From assembly GCF_021347895.1 (NCBI RefSeq), contig NC_067122.1:12823983-12887982 (forward strand): a stretch of DNA of 64,000 nt, read 5' to 3'. Below, one piece after another: positions 24,126 through 35,703 of the stretch. The notes under the pieces are model-generated. The model was given only the letters and a program-made list of their open reading frames with translations. It searched no databases and had not been told where the DNA came from. This DNA is from Acanthochromis polyacanthus (taxonomy: Eukaryota; Chordata; Actinopteri; Pomacentridae). Each line of letters opens with the position of its first letter. The first letter of the stretch is position 1. The position numbers and the translations under genes were made by a program.

Positions 24126-26953
24126 AGTTATTCAGCTAGATGTATTTATCAAAATACTGCTGCACGTGCTGCATATATTTTAGATGGTTGTTTGGCCGCC
24201 ATTAATATTTAAATATTACAACGATTAAAAGAAACATTTCAATTATTATGAAATCATTATATGGTTTTAACACATAAGACAGAAATATACTTTCACCTGA
24301 ACATAATAAGTTAATGTTAAGCTGACTTGAGGTAACTCTGAATACTTGACATGAATGAAAAGCATTTACTAAACAACATTTAAAAATCGTGTATGTTTCA
24401 CTAAATTAAATTGGTATCTTGAACACAGATACATAAAGTTGAATGAAGTGATGTACACATTTTCATTGTTACAAGCAACAAACTTGAGTTGTTTAAAGAA
24501 GGAATCAAATTTAAAAGCAAAATTACTCTATTAGTAAAAAGAGAGAGAAAAAACAACTATCGTAAATAAAAGTCCCAATGAATTTTGTGCAGTGTGATGC
24601 CACCTTGCTCAAAAAGCTGCTCAGTTTTTTATTCATCCCAAACTATTTTAAGGCTTCATGTGCCAGCATGCTGCACAGTTTGTCTTTACTCCTAAGCAGC
24701 TCATACCTCTTATCTAGAGGTGGTTTGTGGATTGGGACAAAGTAATTATCTGTAAGAAAAGGTACCTGCATTTAGAAGCAGAACAGACTCTGCTTTTCAG
24801 TCAAAGGCTGAGGACTGGTCAGGATTGGAGAGGACACAGTGGACCAGCTGAATGAGGATGCTTCCTCTCGTCACTTTAGTGGAAGAACAGATTGTATTAT
24901 TTCATTATTACTGTGAGTGGCAGCTAAGTTCTTTTTAATTGTGGATTCTTGCAGGATAAAACACAGAAACTTAAGCACCAATCAAAGAAAGGCCTTTGAC
25001 TGTTCTTTCTTCTTTTTATTTTTCTCTGTATCTTAGTTGCGCAGAAGATATGGATCAGCGGGCATCCAGTCCATGAGCTGCTACAGGCAGAGACACACTC
25101 TAAGTGAGACAGCTGAACACTGAGCTTTCATTGTATGACAAGAAGAATTATACCTGTTTTTCTCTTAATATGACCTTTTTGCTAATTAGACAAAGTGTGA
25201 CAGAGTTTGACTTGAATTCTTCTGCCTATGGCCATTGATTCACAGCATCCCACACACACAGTGTTGTAATACATCACATAACAACACCATCTTTGGGTCA
25301 ATGAGTCTGTTTGGGTCCCCTAAAACCATTTCAGTCATTAGCATCCTCATTACAAAGAGTTTTGACTTAATCAGATGAGTTTGTCAAAGATTTTCCGGTT
25401 TCAAAAATCTTTTAACAAATCAATTTCCTGTTGAGGGAAAAGGTTGTTTGCTATTTAGAATCTCATTCTTGTCAGATGCTGTTTTCCCTTCATGAGTATT
25501 TTTCCAACTGAAATGAATTTTAAAAATTGTAGTCCTTTGAGGCACATTGCTGATCTAACCAAGATATCTGAGGTACAGGCAGGGATATGTCCCCATTACC
25601 TCCATGTCTCATCCTTTCCTCTCTATATGCATGCTTTACCCTGCCTCCTACCCTTCTTCCCTGATTTAAGTACTTGTGACAAGGAGAGCTGAGCCCCATC
25701 TAGCCTTTCACATGCAAGACTGCTTTTTTAAACCTGTATTTACCAAGGGTTGGTTGACTCAACACCCCTGCTCTTTTCCAGCAATAGCCTGCTACATAAG
25801 TTGCACATACTTAAACTGTGTAAATGTGTTACATATTTTAGTAAAGAATTTTGTCCGCTATAGCCAAACCTTGAGGGAAACAACAGGCATTCAAGGCCAC
25901 TGTGTTTAAGGATTTGTAAGGATCGAAAAGCATTCTTGTTTTACAGGCTGGAGACCGAAGATAATTACGAAGACCTTAAAAACAACGCCCCATTGTTCCT
26001 TCTTATTGCCATGTCTAATGTTTAGTCATTTGCTTTTATATTGTCATTAAATTCCTCTTTGCCATACTTTGCTTAATTAACATAATGAACTCATGGCACG
26101 CACTCAAGATTTCTTTAAGATTCTCTTCTCAAGGGGAAACTAATCCCTAATAATAATTTAGCCACCTAAACTGTTGTCCCTGCCGCACTAGTTGATATTA
26201 AATCCTATTTATTATTCCAGTTTTTGATTCAAGTTCTGTCCTTTTATTTTGGCACTAACAAATGATATCCTGGGCTGGAGCTCACCGTGTCTCTGAGCGG
26301 GTGGGAGAAAATGATTTCCCCAACCTCCTCATTGGCCATGAATGCAGAGACAGCATGTGTCTACGGCTGTTAAACAACACTCACTGGCTCCCAGCCCACT
26401 CGTAAATTACGGAGCGAAAGCCTCTCCCAAGACTGCCTTTAGTGAAACAGTTCAGTCAGTTAGGTTGTTTCCTAAAACCACCACCACAGCTGTCAGTTAT
26501 CAGAGTTTCGTGGCCCAGAGACCAGGACTTTGTTTACAAATTATGAAAAGCTGCTTTCCTGGTTTCATTCATTTCTTTATTGCTTGTATTTTATGACAGG
26601 TAAAGTGTTTTTCTTCACTCTACCCTGTACAATGATACCATATTGGTGTATTTAATGTAGGATTTAAAGCTGCAGTAATTTGTCATTTAATTACATTATT
26701 GCCAATGCTAAAGTGATGTTTTCAGAAAAATTACTCATATTTGATGGCGTTAGCTGGGCCTGAATAGTCATATTGGTTATATATCTTTTGAAATTCAAAA
26801 TTCAGTTTAAAGTTTGCAGTGTAACAGATTTAGAACATGTGATGGAGCATTACCACATGAAGTATCATCAAGAAGTGACTGTCACAATAGGAGGATGGCA
26901 TAAGGTTGTAAAACCTGAATATTTAAACCCTAGGTTAGATGTGCTGTAAAATG

Positions 26954-26982
26954 TACGAGGTGTGGCTACTAAATAATGACAC
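26954..26982. mobile_element. Possible solitary mariner end
   Basis: 'tacgaggtgtggctactaaa' followed by TAATGAC resembles the terminal repeat of mariner elements (TACGAGGTGTG... type). No opposite end or transposase sequence was found nearby. Confidence 0.3.
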
Positions 26983-27186
26983 TGTGGTCAGTCAAACCAC
27001 AGCATCTGTGCCTAAACCATGTAGTACACATTGATAAATAGACAGCCATAAACATCCCCTGAAAATTTCTGCTTGAATTAAATAAAATTGAGATGCAGTG
27101 TTACTCTCAGTATTTAATTTCCTAAACCGCATCCTGTACAAATTGCTGATTGAACTGTTTTAAATTGTAAGTTTAATCTGCACTGC

Positions 27187-27211
27187 AGTTGATTAATTGT
27201 TCAGCCCTACT
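27187..27211. mobile_element. Possible solitary hAT end
   Basis: On the minus strand this reads GTAGGGCTGAACAATTAATC, similar to frequent hAT MITE ends in fish (TAGGGCTG...). No partner end was found. Confidence 0.3.
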
Positions 27212-28414
27212 TCTAGCCGCCCAAATGCAAATAATTAAATTAGTCTTCCTCATGAATTTATTCTCATTAGGTTTGGATTGGTCATAAAGCACTTTTCATG
27301 ATGTTACATAGAAGTGGTAAGATCATTGACCAAGTGCTTAAAGAAAACATTCACCAAACTCTTAAAACTCTATGTGAACTTTTCCACAAACCAAGATAGA
27401 GTTTCATTTGTTTTTTTAAACTTGCACACATTGTATTGGACTCCTCACACTTATAGGCTTGTTTCTTATGTCAGGGTGATAGAAAGTAGTACTGTGTTGG
27501 TCCTCTGGCTATGTCTGTTAACACCGTGGAAAATTGTTTTTCTGCTCAACATTAGAGTTTTCAGCCTGAGCCATATCAACAAGAAGGAAGATGCACCCCA
27601 CTTGCAACAAGTTCTTCGTCTTTGATTGTTAAATGGTGGAGAACAGTGGATATGCCTGCTTTGCTCTTTCTGTCCTCTTCTTGCCCTCTTTCTGCCCTCT
27701 GGCTTTCTTGCACTTCCTAAGTATTTGAAATCATTTTAAAACTACATTTTCTGAGACGTCCAGTGTTAAATCTATATTGTACTGCCAAGACAACGACGCA
27801 AGCGACCAGTTGGATGCTAGAAATGATATGTAGATGATTTATAGCACACATGCTTTGTTTTGTTGCTCCATTTTAATCACCCACAGCTGACTGGAGTGAA
27901 TGTCAGTAGTTTTTAACATGAAAGAAATGATTTCAACATTAATGACAAAGAAATATCTTCAAGAAATGCAACCAGAGGGCACAGATGACTGCCTTAGTGT
28001 TTTTCCATTTTCTAAATTTATGGTCAACTGTTTTTACATTGTGGCTTCACATATTGCAGCACAGTGATGCTGCCATCTCTCAACATGTTGTTTCCCTGTG
28101 TGTAGGAAGGTTTGACAGACTGTCATCTCTTCAGCACGCCAGCAGGGTCTCATTAACAAGCGAATACGGTACCACATGATTGCATGTTTGTAGTAGTGTG
28201 GGCACACTTGTGGCTGTATTTCTGTACATATACTAAACAATGCAGTTGCTATTCTATGTAGTTAAAAGCATGAATTTGATGGACTTCAAAGTGCATACAA
28301 ACTGTGATTGTAGAAAGGATGACAGGAATAGGCAGATCACTGCAAACATGCCAAAACTTCCATGTAGTGGAGCGTTTTCAGTCACACAAGCCCCTCCGAG
28401 GAATTTGTACTCCA

Positions 28415-28500
28415 GGATTCAAAAGTTTTTATTTGTCGCATGCACATACATTATCTGCATTGAAATGCAAGAGGAATGTTTCTCAGAGTTATGCAATAGC
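28415..28500. mobile_element. Short retroposon-tail fragment
   Basis: 'tcaaaagtttttatttgtcg' followed by CATGCACATACA resembles the fragment at 10,308 and belongs to the same kind of decayed retroposon end. Confidence 0.35.
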
Positions 28501-28614
28501 AATAACACCTTCTAAGAAGGGCATTTAAAAAAAAAAAAACAGTAGAAAAACTGAAGAAAAATTAGAGAGTCACATATACTTACACCATTAAAAAAGAAGC
28601 AAAAACTAAAATCA

Positions 28615-29668
28615 TGATTTTTTTTTTGCTAATTTGATGAGAAGAAATAAATGAAATATCACATTTACATAAGTAACCCATAACACTTCACTCTGTGCTT
28701 ATTTGAGGTACCTTTGACTGTGCTTACAGCCTCAAATCTCATTGGATCTGATGCAACTAGCTTTCCACACCTGGGTTTGAGGAATTTCAGCCATTCTTCT
28801 CTTCACAGGCTGGACAGATTGTGAACAGCCATTTCCTGGCCTGTCCAGAGATCTTTGTTTAGGTTCACGTCTTGATTCTTGCAAGGCCCCTTAAGGACAT
28901 CTACAGAGTTGTCCCACAGCTACTCCAGGATCGTCTTGGCCGTATGTTTAGGGTCAATGTCGTGTTGGAAGGGGACTATTTTACACAGTCTAACATCCTG
29001 AGCACTCTAGAGCAGATTTTCATTAAAATGATCTCTGTACTTTGCGCTTTACCTCAACCCCTACCAGTACCCCTGCCCATGCTGCCAGAAAACACCCCCA
29101 CAGCACGATGCTGCCACCACCAGTTGATGAATTGGACAGTTGATGAATGGTTCCTGGTTCCTTCAAAATGTGACAGGTTAACCAATTCAATCTTTCACAT
29201 AGTCAACTCCATTTGGACTTTCACATGTCTTTCCTGATTAGTGGACTACCACAGTGATGGTTATCTTTTTGAAAGTCTTCTCTATCGCTCAGCCAGAATG
29301 ACCATTGGGTTCTTGGTCTTGGTTGTTCCAAGCTTGATCCATTAAAGAATTATTGAGGCCACCTTGCCTTTGGGAACCTTCAATGTAGCCTCCTCAGATC
29401 TGTGCATCATCGCAATCCAATGTTTGAGCTCTGCCGACAGTTCCTTTGACCTTATGGTCTCATTTTTCCTCTGACAATTAATCTTACCGGTAAAAGCTGA
29501 TATAGAAAGGTGTATGCCCTGCCAAGGCATGTCCAGTCAATTGAATTCACTGCAGGTGGATTCCAGTCAAATGTGTGGAAACAGTGGAAAGATCATCAGT
29601 GGAAATGGGAGGCACCTGGGCTAAATATCAGGTGTCACACAGTAAAGCATCTGAATACTCATATCTGC
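28615..29668 (-). pseudogene. Tc1-like transposon A, nearly full length, decayed
   Basis: Read on the minus strand, this has the whole order of a fish Tc1 element. An outer region has a decayed 'gaatacttatgtaaatgtga'-type end. The N-terminal DNA-binding part includes RSKELSAELKHWIAMMHRSE and then KVPKGKVASIIL (frame at 29,342-29,530). The 'ggtggtggcagcat'-like centre is near 29,110. The C-terminal part at about 28,850-28,920 reads WDNSVDVLKGPCKNQDVNLN. That last block corresponds to the usual WPSQSPDLNPIEHLW, but the catalytic Glu position is Lys. Stops and frame breaks are scattered throughout. At the left end ACATTTACATAAGT is the matching terminal sequence. This is a dead DNA transposon. 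Confidence 0.8.
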
Positions 29669-29671
29669 AGT

Positions 29672-30030
29672 CTTGCTGCCCAAAACATCACACTGTTTCT
29701 GCCAGCTTGCCGTCCCCTGATAGTGCATCCTGCTGCCATCTCATCCCCAGTTAAACGACCCAGTTGTCAACATGATATAAAAGAAAACATGATTCATCTG
29801 ATGCAGCCACCTTCTTTCACTGCTCTGTGGTCCAATTCTGACACTCACCTGCTCACTGGAGGTAGCCCTGACAGTCTAACCAGTCAACCCCATATGCCAG
29901 AAACTGCAGCGCACTGTGTTTTCTTAACCTTTATATCACAGCCATTTCATTTCATTTGGGTTCAACAGTTTGCAGCAGCTCTTCTGTGGGCCCCGTGCCC
30001 TCATGATCTGTTTTTTGACACAAGGGAAAA
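29672..30030 (-). pseudogene. Tc1-like transposon B, central fragment
   Basis: This begins a few bases after transposon A and has the same orientation, but belongs to a different Tc1-like family, the one whose ends read GATCAGCCACAACATTA. On the minus strand the core reads SDESCFLLYHVDNWVV, matching the usual SDESRFLLHHVDGRV around the first catalytic Asp, which is kept. A stop follows VV. The sequence continues through the CCAGTTAAACGAC and CATGATATAAAAGAAAAC landmarks towards the DNA-binding half. Neither terminal repeat is present. The 193-codon plus-strand open frame across A and B is an antisense artefact. Confidence 0.75.
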
Positions 30031-33000
30031 AGCACACATACACATTCCTAAGAAAGTAGAGACCTTTTATGCATTTATTGGTACGCATTAAGGTAGGTTT
30101 TTGCAGTTGTGTGGTTATTTTCATGTTCAGCAAAGATAAAGAGAAAACACAGTAAAAGGCAGCTCAGGTCTAGCTGACCTGGAGTCAAACTGCAAACTTA
30201 GCTCCTCTGGACATTTTACCCCATCAGGTCACCCCATGCAGATTATGTTAAATGGTACCTCATTACCTTACACCTTGAAGGTGTTATTAATGCATGGATG
30301 GTAAAAATAGTGTTTGTAGGCACAACTAGTTCTGACAGCAAAAATGCAAGAAAAGCTGTCTAATATTAAAATGCTGAATATTGTTTCCAGTTGAGACATA
30401 CTTAGGGCTACAAGAATTGAGTTTCTGCAAAATAACAATACAACACCACACATCTTAAACATAAGCAGATATATGTACACTTGGAACCCATCACTGTGTG
30501 TATCTAGTAGTTTGATTGTGCTTTGCATCATCCTACTCTATGCAGTGGACATATTTCTATGATTTTCAGACAAATTTAGAATCATCCAAGCTTTCTTTTT
30601 GTTGCCCCTGTGTGGGAAATGAGGTACTTTATCACAGAGATAAGCGTGCAGGCTGAGGGACGGCTACAGGAAAGAAAAGGTACATAAGAGCTACTTGTGA
30701 AGCACCGATCAGTTCTTGTGAAGTTGGTATGATTAATCAAAGGCTGTGAATTGTTTCGGAGGGCGATTTGGTTTGTGCCTTTCCAGGCTACTGTTTCCCT
30801 GCTGTGGAGACAAAAGATGAATGGACCTATTGGGGCTCTTATGGGGTATCTCCCTTCTCCATCACTGTAGAGGGCAGTTGACTCTGATAATCCTCTTCTC
30901 ATTGAGGGGATCCTCTAATCCCTGCTAGATACAGGTGTCTGGTCTTGCGCATTCCTCACGAAGATGAATGTAATCAACAGTGTGTGAAAATACATACATG
31001 CTTACACAAGCTAACACACAGAATGTAGTCTGAATGATGAATATCTGTAGGGGGAATGTGCAAGAAGCATTACATCTTATGGTATTTTGAAGCAATACAA
31101 TTACATTGTCATCTATTTATGGTGTTGATTTACTAGGTATACATGAACACTGACTCAATAATAACCATGCATCAAAGCCCAAAGCAATCAGCAACCTGTG
31201 CTGTACTAACCTTCGAAACCTTCTTCTTCGTTTTTATAAAAAGAAAAAATCTAGTTTTCCATTTTAATAATTCTAATGGGCGCAGCATAATGCTCTGTCT
31301 TCCTGCCTACACTAGAGCTTGCGTGTTGTTAAGTATGCCAGATCTGAATCAAAATTTCAGAGGCGGATTTCAAAGCCCAGTGTGAAACTTCTCTCTTCCC
31401 AGCTTCTCCGCTTCATTCATAATCATTAGTGTACACATTTGCCCAAGTTAGCATCTCATGCTTTTTCTCAACTATAGAAAAGTATTTTAGGACTAAGTGT
31501 ATGGAAATGAAAAATGCTGGTAATAAGAAGTATGATGGGGGGAGTGGGTTACTTAAGAGTGATGAATGCCATTTGTTTTTGTGCCCACTAAGGACTTTAA
31601 AAAGAGATTTTCTTTGCACTCCCCCCATTAGAAAAATTCCCATTTTCCTAAATTAAAATAGCTGTCATTATTCTTCCGAAGTTTAGGCTAATGCCATTCT
31701 GATGGTGACTAGCCAGCCTATTTTTCTCTCCGCACAGTGGGAGTGTGTGCATTTTCTTGCTGGCCTTGATTTTGCTTTGTCGTTGTCATTACTGTGGTAC
31801 ATTTTCTGCAGTTTTACTGGCTCTCAGTATTATACCACCTATAGATCCAGATGCCTGTTTGTGCAAGACCAGACCTTACTTTCATCAGCCATTCTGATCT
31901 TCTGTTTACAAGTACACACCGATAGAGTTGTGTTAAGACAGACACACATTATGTGATCTTTTAGTTTGTTTAACCCAGTACTACATGCTGCTCAGTATTT
32001 TTCTTACTTGCACAGCTTTTTAGTTATTTATAGAAAAAAGAGCACAGATTTAAGGTGAATAAAATTGTACATAACCGTGTTTTCACTACATTTTTAATAG
32101 GCGTAGGTGCTGTCATGTGCTCTGAGTGGTGATGTTGGTGTTAACGTTGTTTCTGATGATAATCCTGAACGTTTTTGTGAGCGAAAGCTGACACTTAATG
32201 ACAATGGAACAGCTGTTTCCGTCTGAACAAAAGGTGTGAACACAGTGTAACTTTCTTTGACTGACAAGTCACACTAGATGCTGTTCTTTTTATGTAACAT
32301 CAGCTACCATCGATGGCTAACATATTTCAGTACATGAAAATTTAAGTAGCTATAAAACAGACTACATTAGTCCCACTGATGTTCAAAGAAAGCTCATCAC
32401 CCCTAAAATATGTAATTGTTGTACAAATAGCCTGTGGCACTTTCTTACAGATCAGTTCAGGCTGACATGTCTGTGATGATGTTAATATTGCATGAGCTGT
32501 TACTTTCAGCTATATAATCAAGCTCTGCATGAGTAACAGTCAGTCAGTTGCTTGTGTCAGGATGGTGCCTGGTGAGCTTTTTGTTTTATTTTCCATTTAA
32601 ATAATAAACTGAAGCTGCTTGAGATCCTCTAATGAGATTTCAGCAATTATGTTTGATGCAAGATGCTAATTAGTGAATAATTTGAGAGGACTTGTCAAAA
32701 AAAAAATTAACTTTACCTTTGTTTTAGTCAGAAAATAGAACTCTGAGTGTTGTTTTTGTGCTCATTCTGAATCATCACCTAAGTGTTTTTACATTCATTG
32801 GACTCATGGAACTCCAGATAAACACTTTGTCATTGCACCTAAGCTTTTCTGTAGTGGGAAAAATCCTCTTCATGGTTTTTGCCTCGTTGGTTAAGAATCT
32901 GTTCTCCATTTATTTCATTAGTATTTAATTGCAAACCATGGGTCAGTGCTCTTTAGTTTGGGATTTTTTGCAGCACTGTCCTAACAAGCCACTTTGTTCA

Positions 33001-33101
33001 AAACAACGATTACAGATGAGTATGTGTTTTGAAAAATAGGCTGAAATGTGTTAAAAATGTTTTCTTGTCATGGGAATAATTTCCCTTTTATTTAAAACAA
33101 A
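30031..33101. other. Noncoding stretch
   Basis: About 3 kb with no recognisable gene, mobile element end or long tandem repeat. Confidence 0.55.
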
Positions 33102-33139
33102 CCTTTTTTTTCCTTTTCCTTTCTTTCTTTTTTTTTTTT
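33102..33139. repeat. Polypyrimidine tract
   Basis: A run of only C and T (38 nt) with T-rich blocks separated by single or double C. It reads as a Lys/Arg-rich frame on the other strand, which is an artefact. Confidence 0.9.
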
Positions 33140-33699
33140 AATATTCCAGCTTTAAGTGTGCATATCTGAACATGGGCCATTGTTTTCAACATGTTTCTCT
33201 TGTCCTCATTCCCCAAGCATTTTGTTATCCAGTCTGCATTGTTGTCTATATTGAATCCATCTGGGAAAAGGAAACAATTGTGCATTCATTCATGAACACC
33301 ACTTCACTGTGTCTGTGTGTCCTGTGCTCCGGGGGATAAACTAATGTTACCAAATGTTTTCCAATGAATCTTATGATTAGGTCATAGAAGGTTTGCAGAG
33401 TTAATCAAGACACCTCATTCATAAATTTGGTTATATCACAGACGCATGCAAATTCATCACCTGTATAAACAGGGCAAGCATTGTTTTTATTCCACTAGTG
33501 TTGCCTATACTCACAATTGATGACACAGTAATAGCAACTGGAAGTTTTTCTTTTCCCTCTATTTTAACATCCTCTTCATTTGCACTCCGCCAACATTTAA
33601 TTTGGTGAATGTAGTTCTCAAAAGCATATTGGAGACCCTTCTGTCTGCTTCTCTCTGATATCGCTGTAGAATATGTCCAGAAATGTGCATATATCTCCT
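33140..33699. other. Noncoding stretch
   Basis: No gene recognised. Two minus-strand open frames of 80-100 codons overlap here in different frames and neither has identifiable motifs. Confidence 0.5.
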
Positions 33700-33830
33700 G
33701 AGAAATATACCGGTATACCGGTACCGCTAAAAACTCCATATTTCATGCTAGGAGGGAAAGCTTGACAGGTGTAGCAACAGTAACCAAGGGGGGCGGTGCT
33801 TAGCGAAGGGTCAATTATGCTGAGGATGTT
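33700..33830. mobile_element. Probable short DNA-transposon-derived repeat
   Basis: A 16-bp perfect palindrome, TACCGGTATACCGGTA (33,708-33,723), is followed by 'ccgctaaaaactccatattt' and, further on, 'ggcggtgcttagcgaagggt'. The palindromic CCGGTATACCGG core plus the CGGTGCTTAGCG block resembles a short teleost repeat. No terminal inverted repeat or target duplication could be fixed. Confidence 0.4.
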
Positions 33831-35150
33831 AAATAACCTGAGACAGTTCATTACATCCAGATTGATTTGCATTGTGTACCTAGAATTTCTTACCTGTAAT
33901 AATTCTTAAATGAACATCTAAGAACACTAGCAATTGTTTGAGTCTAGCCCTCAATGAACAGATTTTGTTTGTGCATTGAACAACAAGCTACTTCCAGAGG
34001 AGGCATTATGCAGCTCAGAGTTATTCATCAACATTTTGAAAAATCATGCAAACCTTTTTTATTGCCATTGTTGTCTATTATCACATATATGCTCCCAATG
34101 CTCTTATTCTACATCACCCTGACGTTACAGTGACTCATGAAGATGGGCCTCAGCCTTTAGTAATATAAGCTATCATTTCATTCTTAGTGTAGCCTGCCTC
34201 ATGGTTGTTTTCTCATTGAGTTTGTTCTTCCATTTCTCAAAATATTATTTGTTAGCTTTTTGCAATTAATTAAACTGTAGTGCCAGGCAGAAATATGTAG
34301 TCCTATTACCCTCACATCAGGTATTGTGACAAAATACTTTATGCATGTCATGTCGTTAGCAATGTATTTGACGGGGAGTAAAGAATTAGTCTAAAAATTT
34401 GTGTAATTACAATGAATCAAACATTCACAGCACTGTACAAGTTCACGACTGAGCCACCAAGTGACCCATAAAAACATATAAAACCACAAAGCGAAAATAT
34501 CAATAAATCACTTTGGTACAACCGACGATACAAGCGCCCTCGAACTGCACTTGTATGCTAATGTGTAGAGATTTGAAAATGCATAAACTGTTAAATGAAA
34601 CATACATCAGAAAAGCAATCATGTCAAAAGTATAATTTGTAATTCTTAAGAGATGTTTTCCCCATTTAGGCAAGACAAAAACGGATTCCAGACAATCAAA
34701 TAGGATTCTTTATTGTTATGAACGTTGGCTGTCATTAACTCAGATGATTCTCTGCTCTCATTCTCTGTCATTACAGTCCCTCTCTGGATATTGATTAAAC
34801 CCCTAAAAATTCATCTCTGTGCGTCAGAATGCTTTAGCCCTAGAAAATAATCTCTTCCTGTCTTTGGTTTAGATGTAACTCCACACTGTTGTTTCCTCCA
34901 GAACATGCAGACCCACAAAGTCCCCATGTCTGACTTCACCTACACCTCCTTGATTGGGGACCGCTGCTCTATCATGTAAGGATGCAAAGGTGCACGTTTG
35001 CGCTGAAAATTTTTCGTTTTTCGGTTCAGCTCACAACACATACAGCCAATTTCATTTGTGTGTAAAGAACTCCTTTTGAACCTCAATGTTCCACCGTTTT
35101 CGTGATGCCAACAGCGACCAGCTACAGCTTGAGGACCTTCCACTATCATT
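33831..35150. other. Noncoding stretch
   Basis: No gene called. A short segment at 34,902-34,975 has splice-like borders, but it also carries a hAT-like end motif and was rejected as an exon. Confidence 0.5.
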
Positions 35151-35703
35151 AAAGTCCACTGTTTGGGAACACTGTGGTTGCTCAGTTAACTACAGCAATG
35201 AGGGACAAAGACAGGTGGATCAGATGAAAGCCGGCATTGTTCAACTGCAATCAAGTGTGTAGCTGAGCGTGTGTCGAATTTGTTCACTCATTTGAATGTG
35301 AACATGAGGGATACAAGAAAAGAAAAAAACAGTGAGTGCAGTATAAACCCAGCTCCCTGTGGTATTTAAGCAGCCTCTTAGCAACAGTTCAGACTGAGCC
35401 AAAGCAACAGCAAATGGCACAGTTTTTTTTATAGCAGTTATTATACATAATATAGATAATCGACCATACTCTCTTGTATAAATCTCAGATTTTAAACACG
35501 TGCTGAAAGTAATCGAGCAGCATTACGAAATAGTCTTTCATCTACATTTCAGCCAGCAAGTCATGCTAGGCCTTTATAAACAAAGACAAGCCACAGATGT
35601 CCAAAATTCATTCATTGTCACCCTTATGATCGATGGGTGGACATGTAGAGCTACGGAGAGTAACCTGACTCTAATAATTAACTCTGTAAATGCTGCACTT
35701 TAA
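35151..35703 (+). pseudogene. hAT transposase remnant (BED finger and start of catalytic domain)
   Basis: Pieces of a ZBED-like hAT transposase follow each other in the right order on the plus strand, but in changing frames. At 35,151 KSTVWEHCG resembles the start of a BED zinc finger. Near 35,275 SNLFTHLNVNM resembles its C-terminal NL..HL.. half, but with the second His changed. From 35,455 one frame reads DNRPYSLV, a stop, then ISDFKHVLKVIEQHYEIVFH, then LHFSQQVMLGLYKQRQ, and later VTLMIDGWTCRATESNLTL. The last piece matches the TTDGWTSRATESYLTL block that carries the first catalytic Asp, which is kept. The frame ends at 35,703, so most of the catalytic domain and the dimerisation domain are missing. 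Confidence 0.75.

Larger units (their letters stand above)
24126..28414. other. Noncoding stretch
   Basis: AT-rich sequence with no gene recognised. Two possible solitary transposon ends, at 26,954 and 27,187, are given separately. The 26,010-26,215 part has homeodomain-like TAAT cores and balanced composition, which could mark a conserved noncoding element. That is a guess from composition only. Confidence 0.5.

Noticed and set aside
29510..30091. A 193-codon plus-strand open frame, the second longest in the window.
   Set aside because: It runs antisense through Tc1-like copies A and B; the real similarity is on the minus strand.
34902..34975. A 74-nt exon-like segment: 'gttgtttcctccag' acceptor, open frame with MQTHKVPMSDFTYTSLIGD, donor GTAAGG.
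   Set aside because: Its 3' part, TTGATTGGGGACCGCTGCTC, resembles a hAT end (AGCAGCGGTCCCCAA on the other strand), it lies 175 bp before a hAT remnant, and its phase cannot join the 37,362 candidate without an early stop. It stays only a remote possibility.
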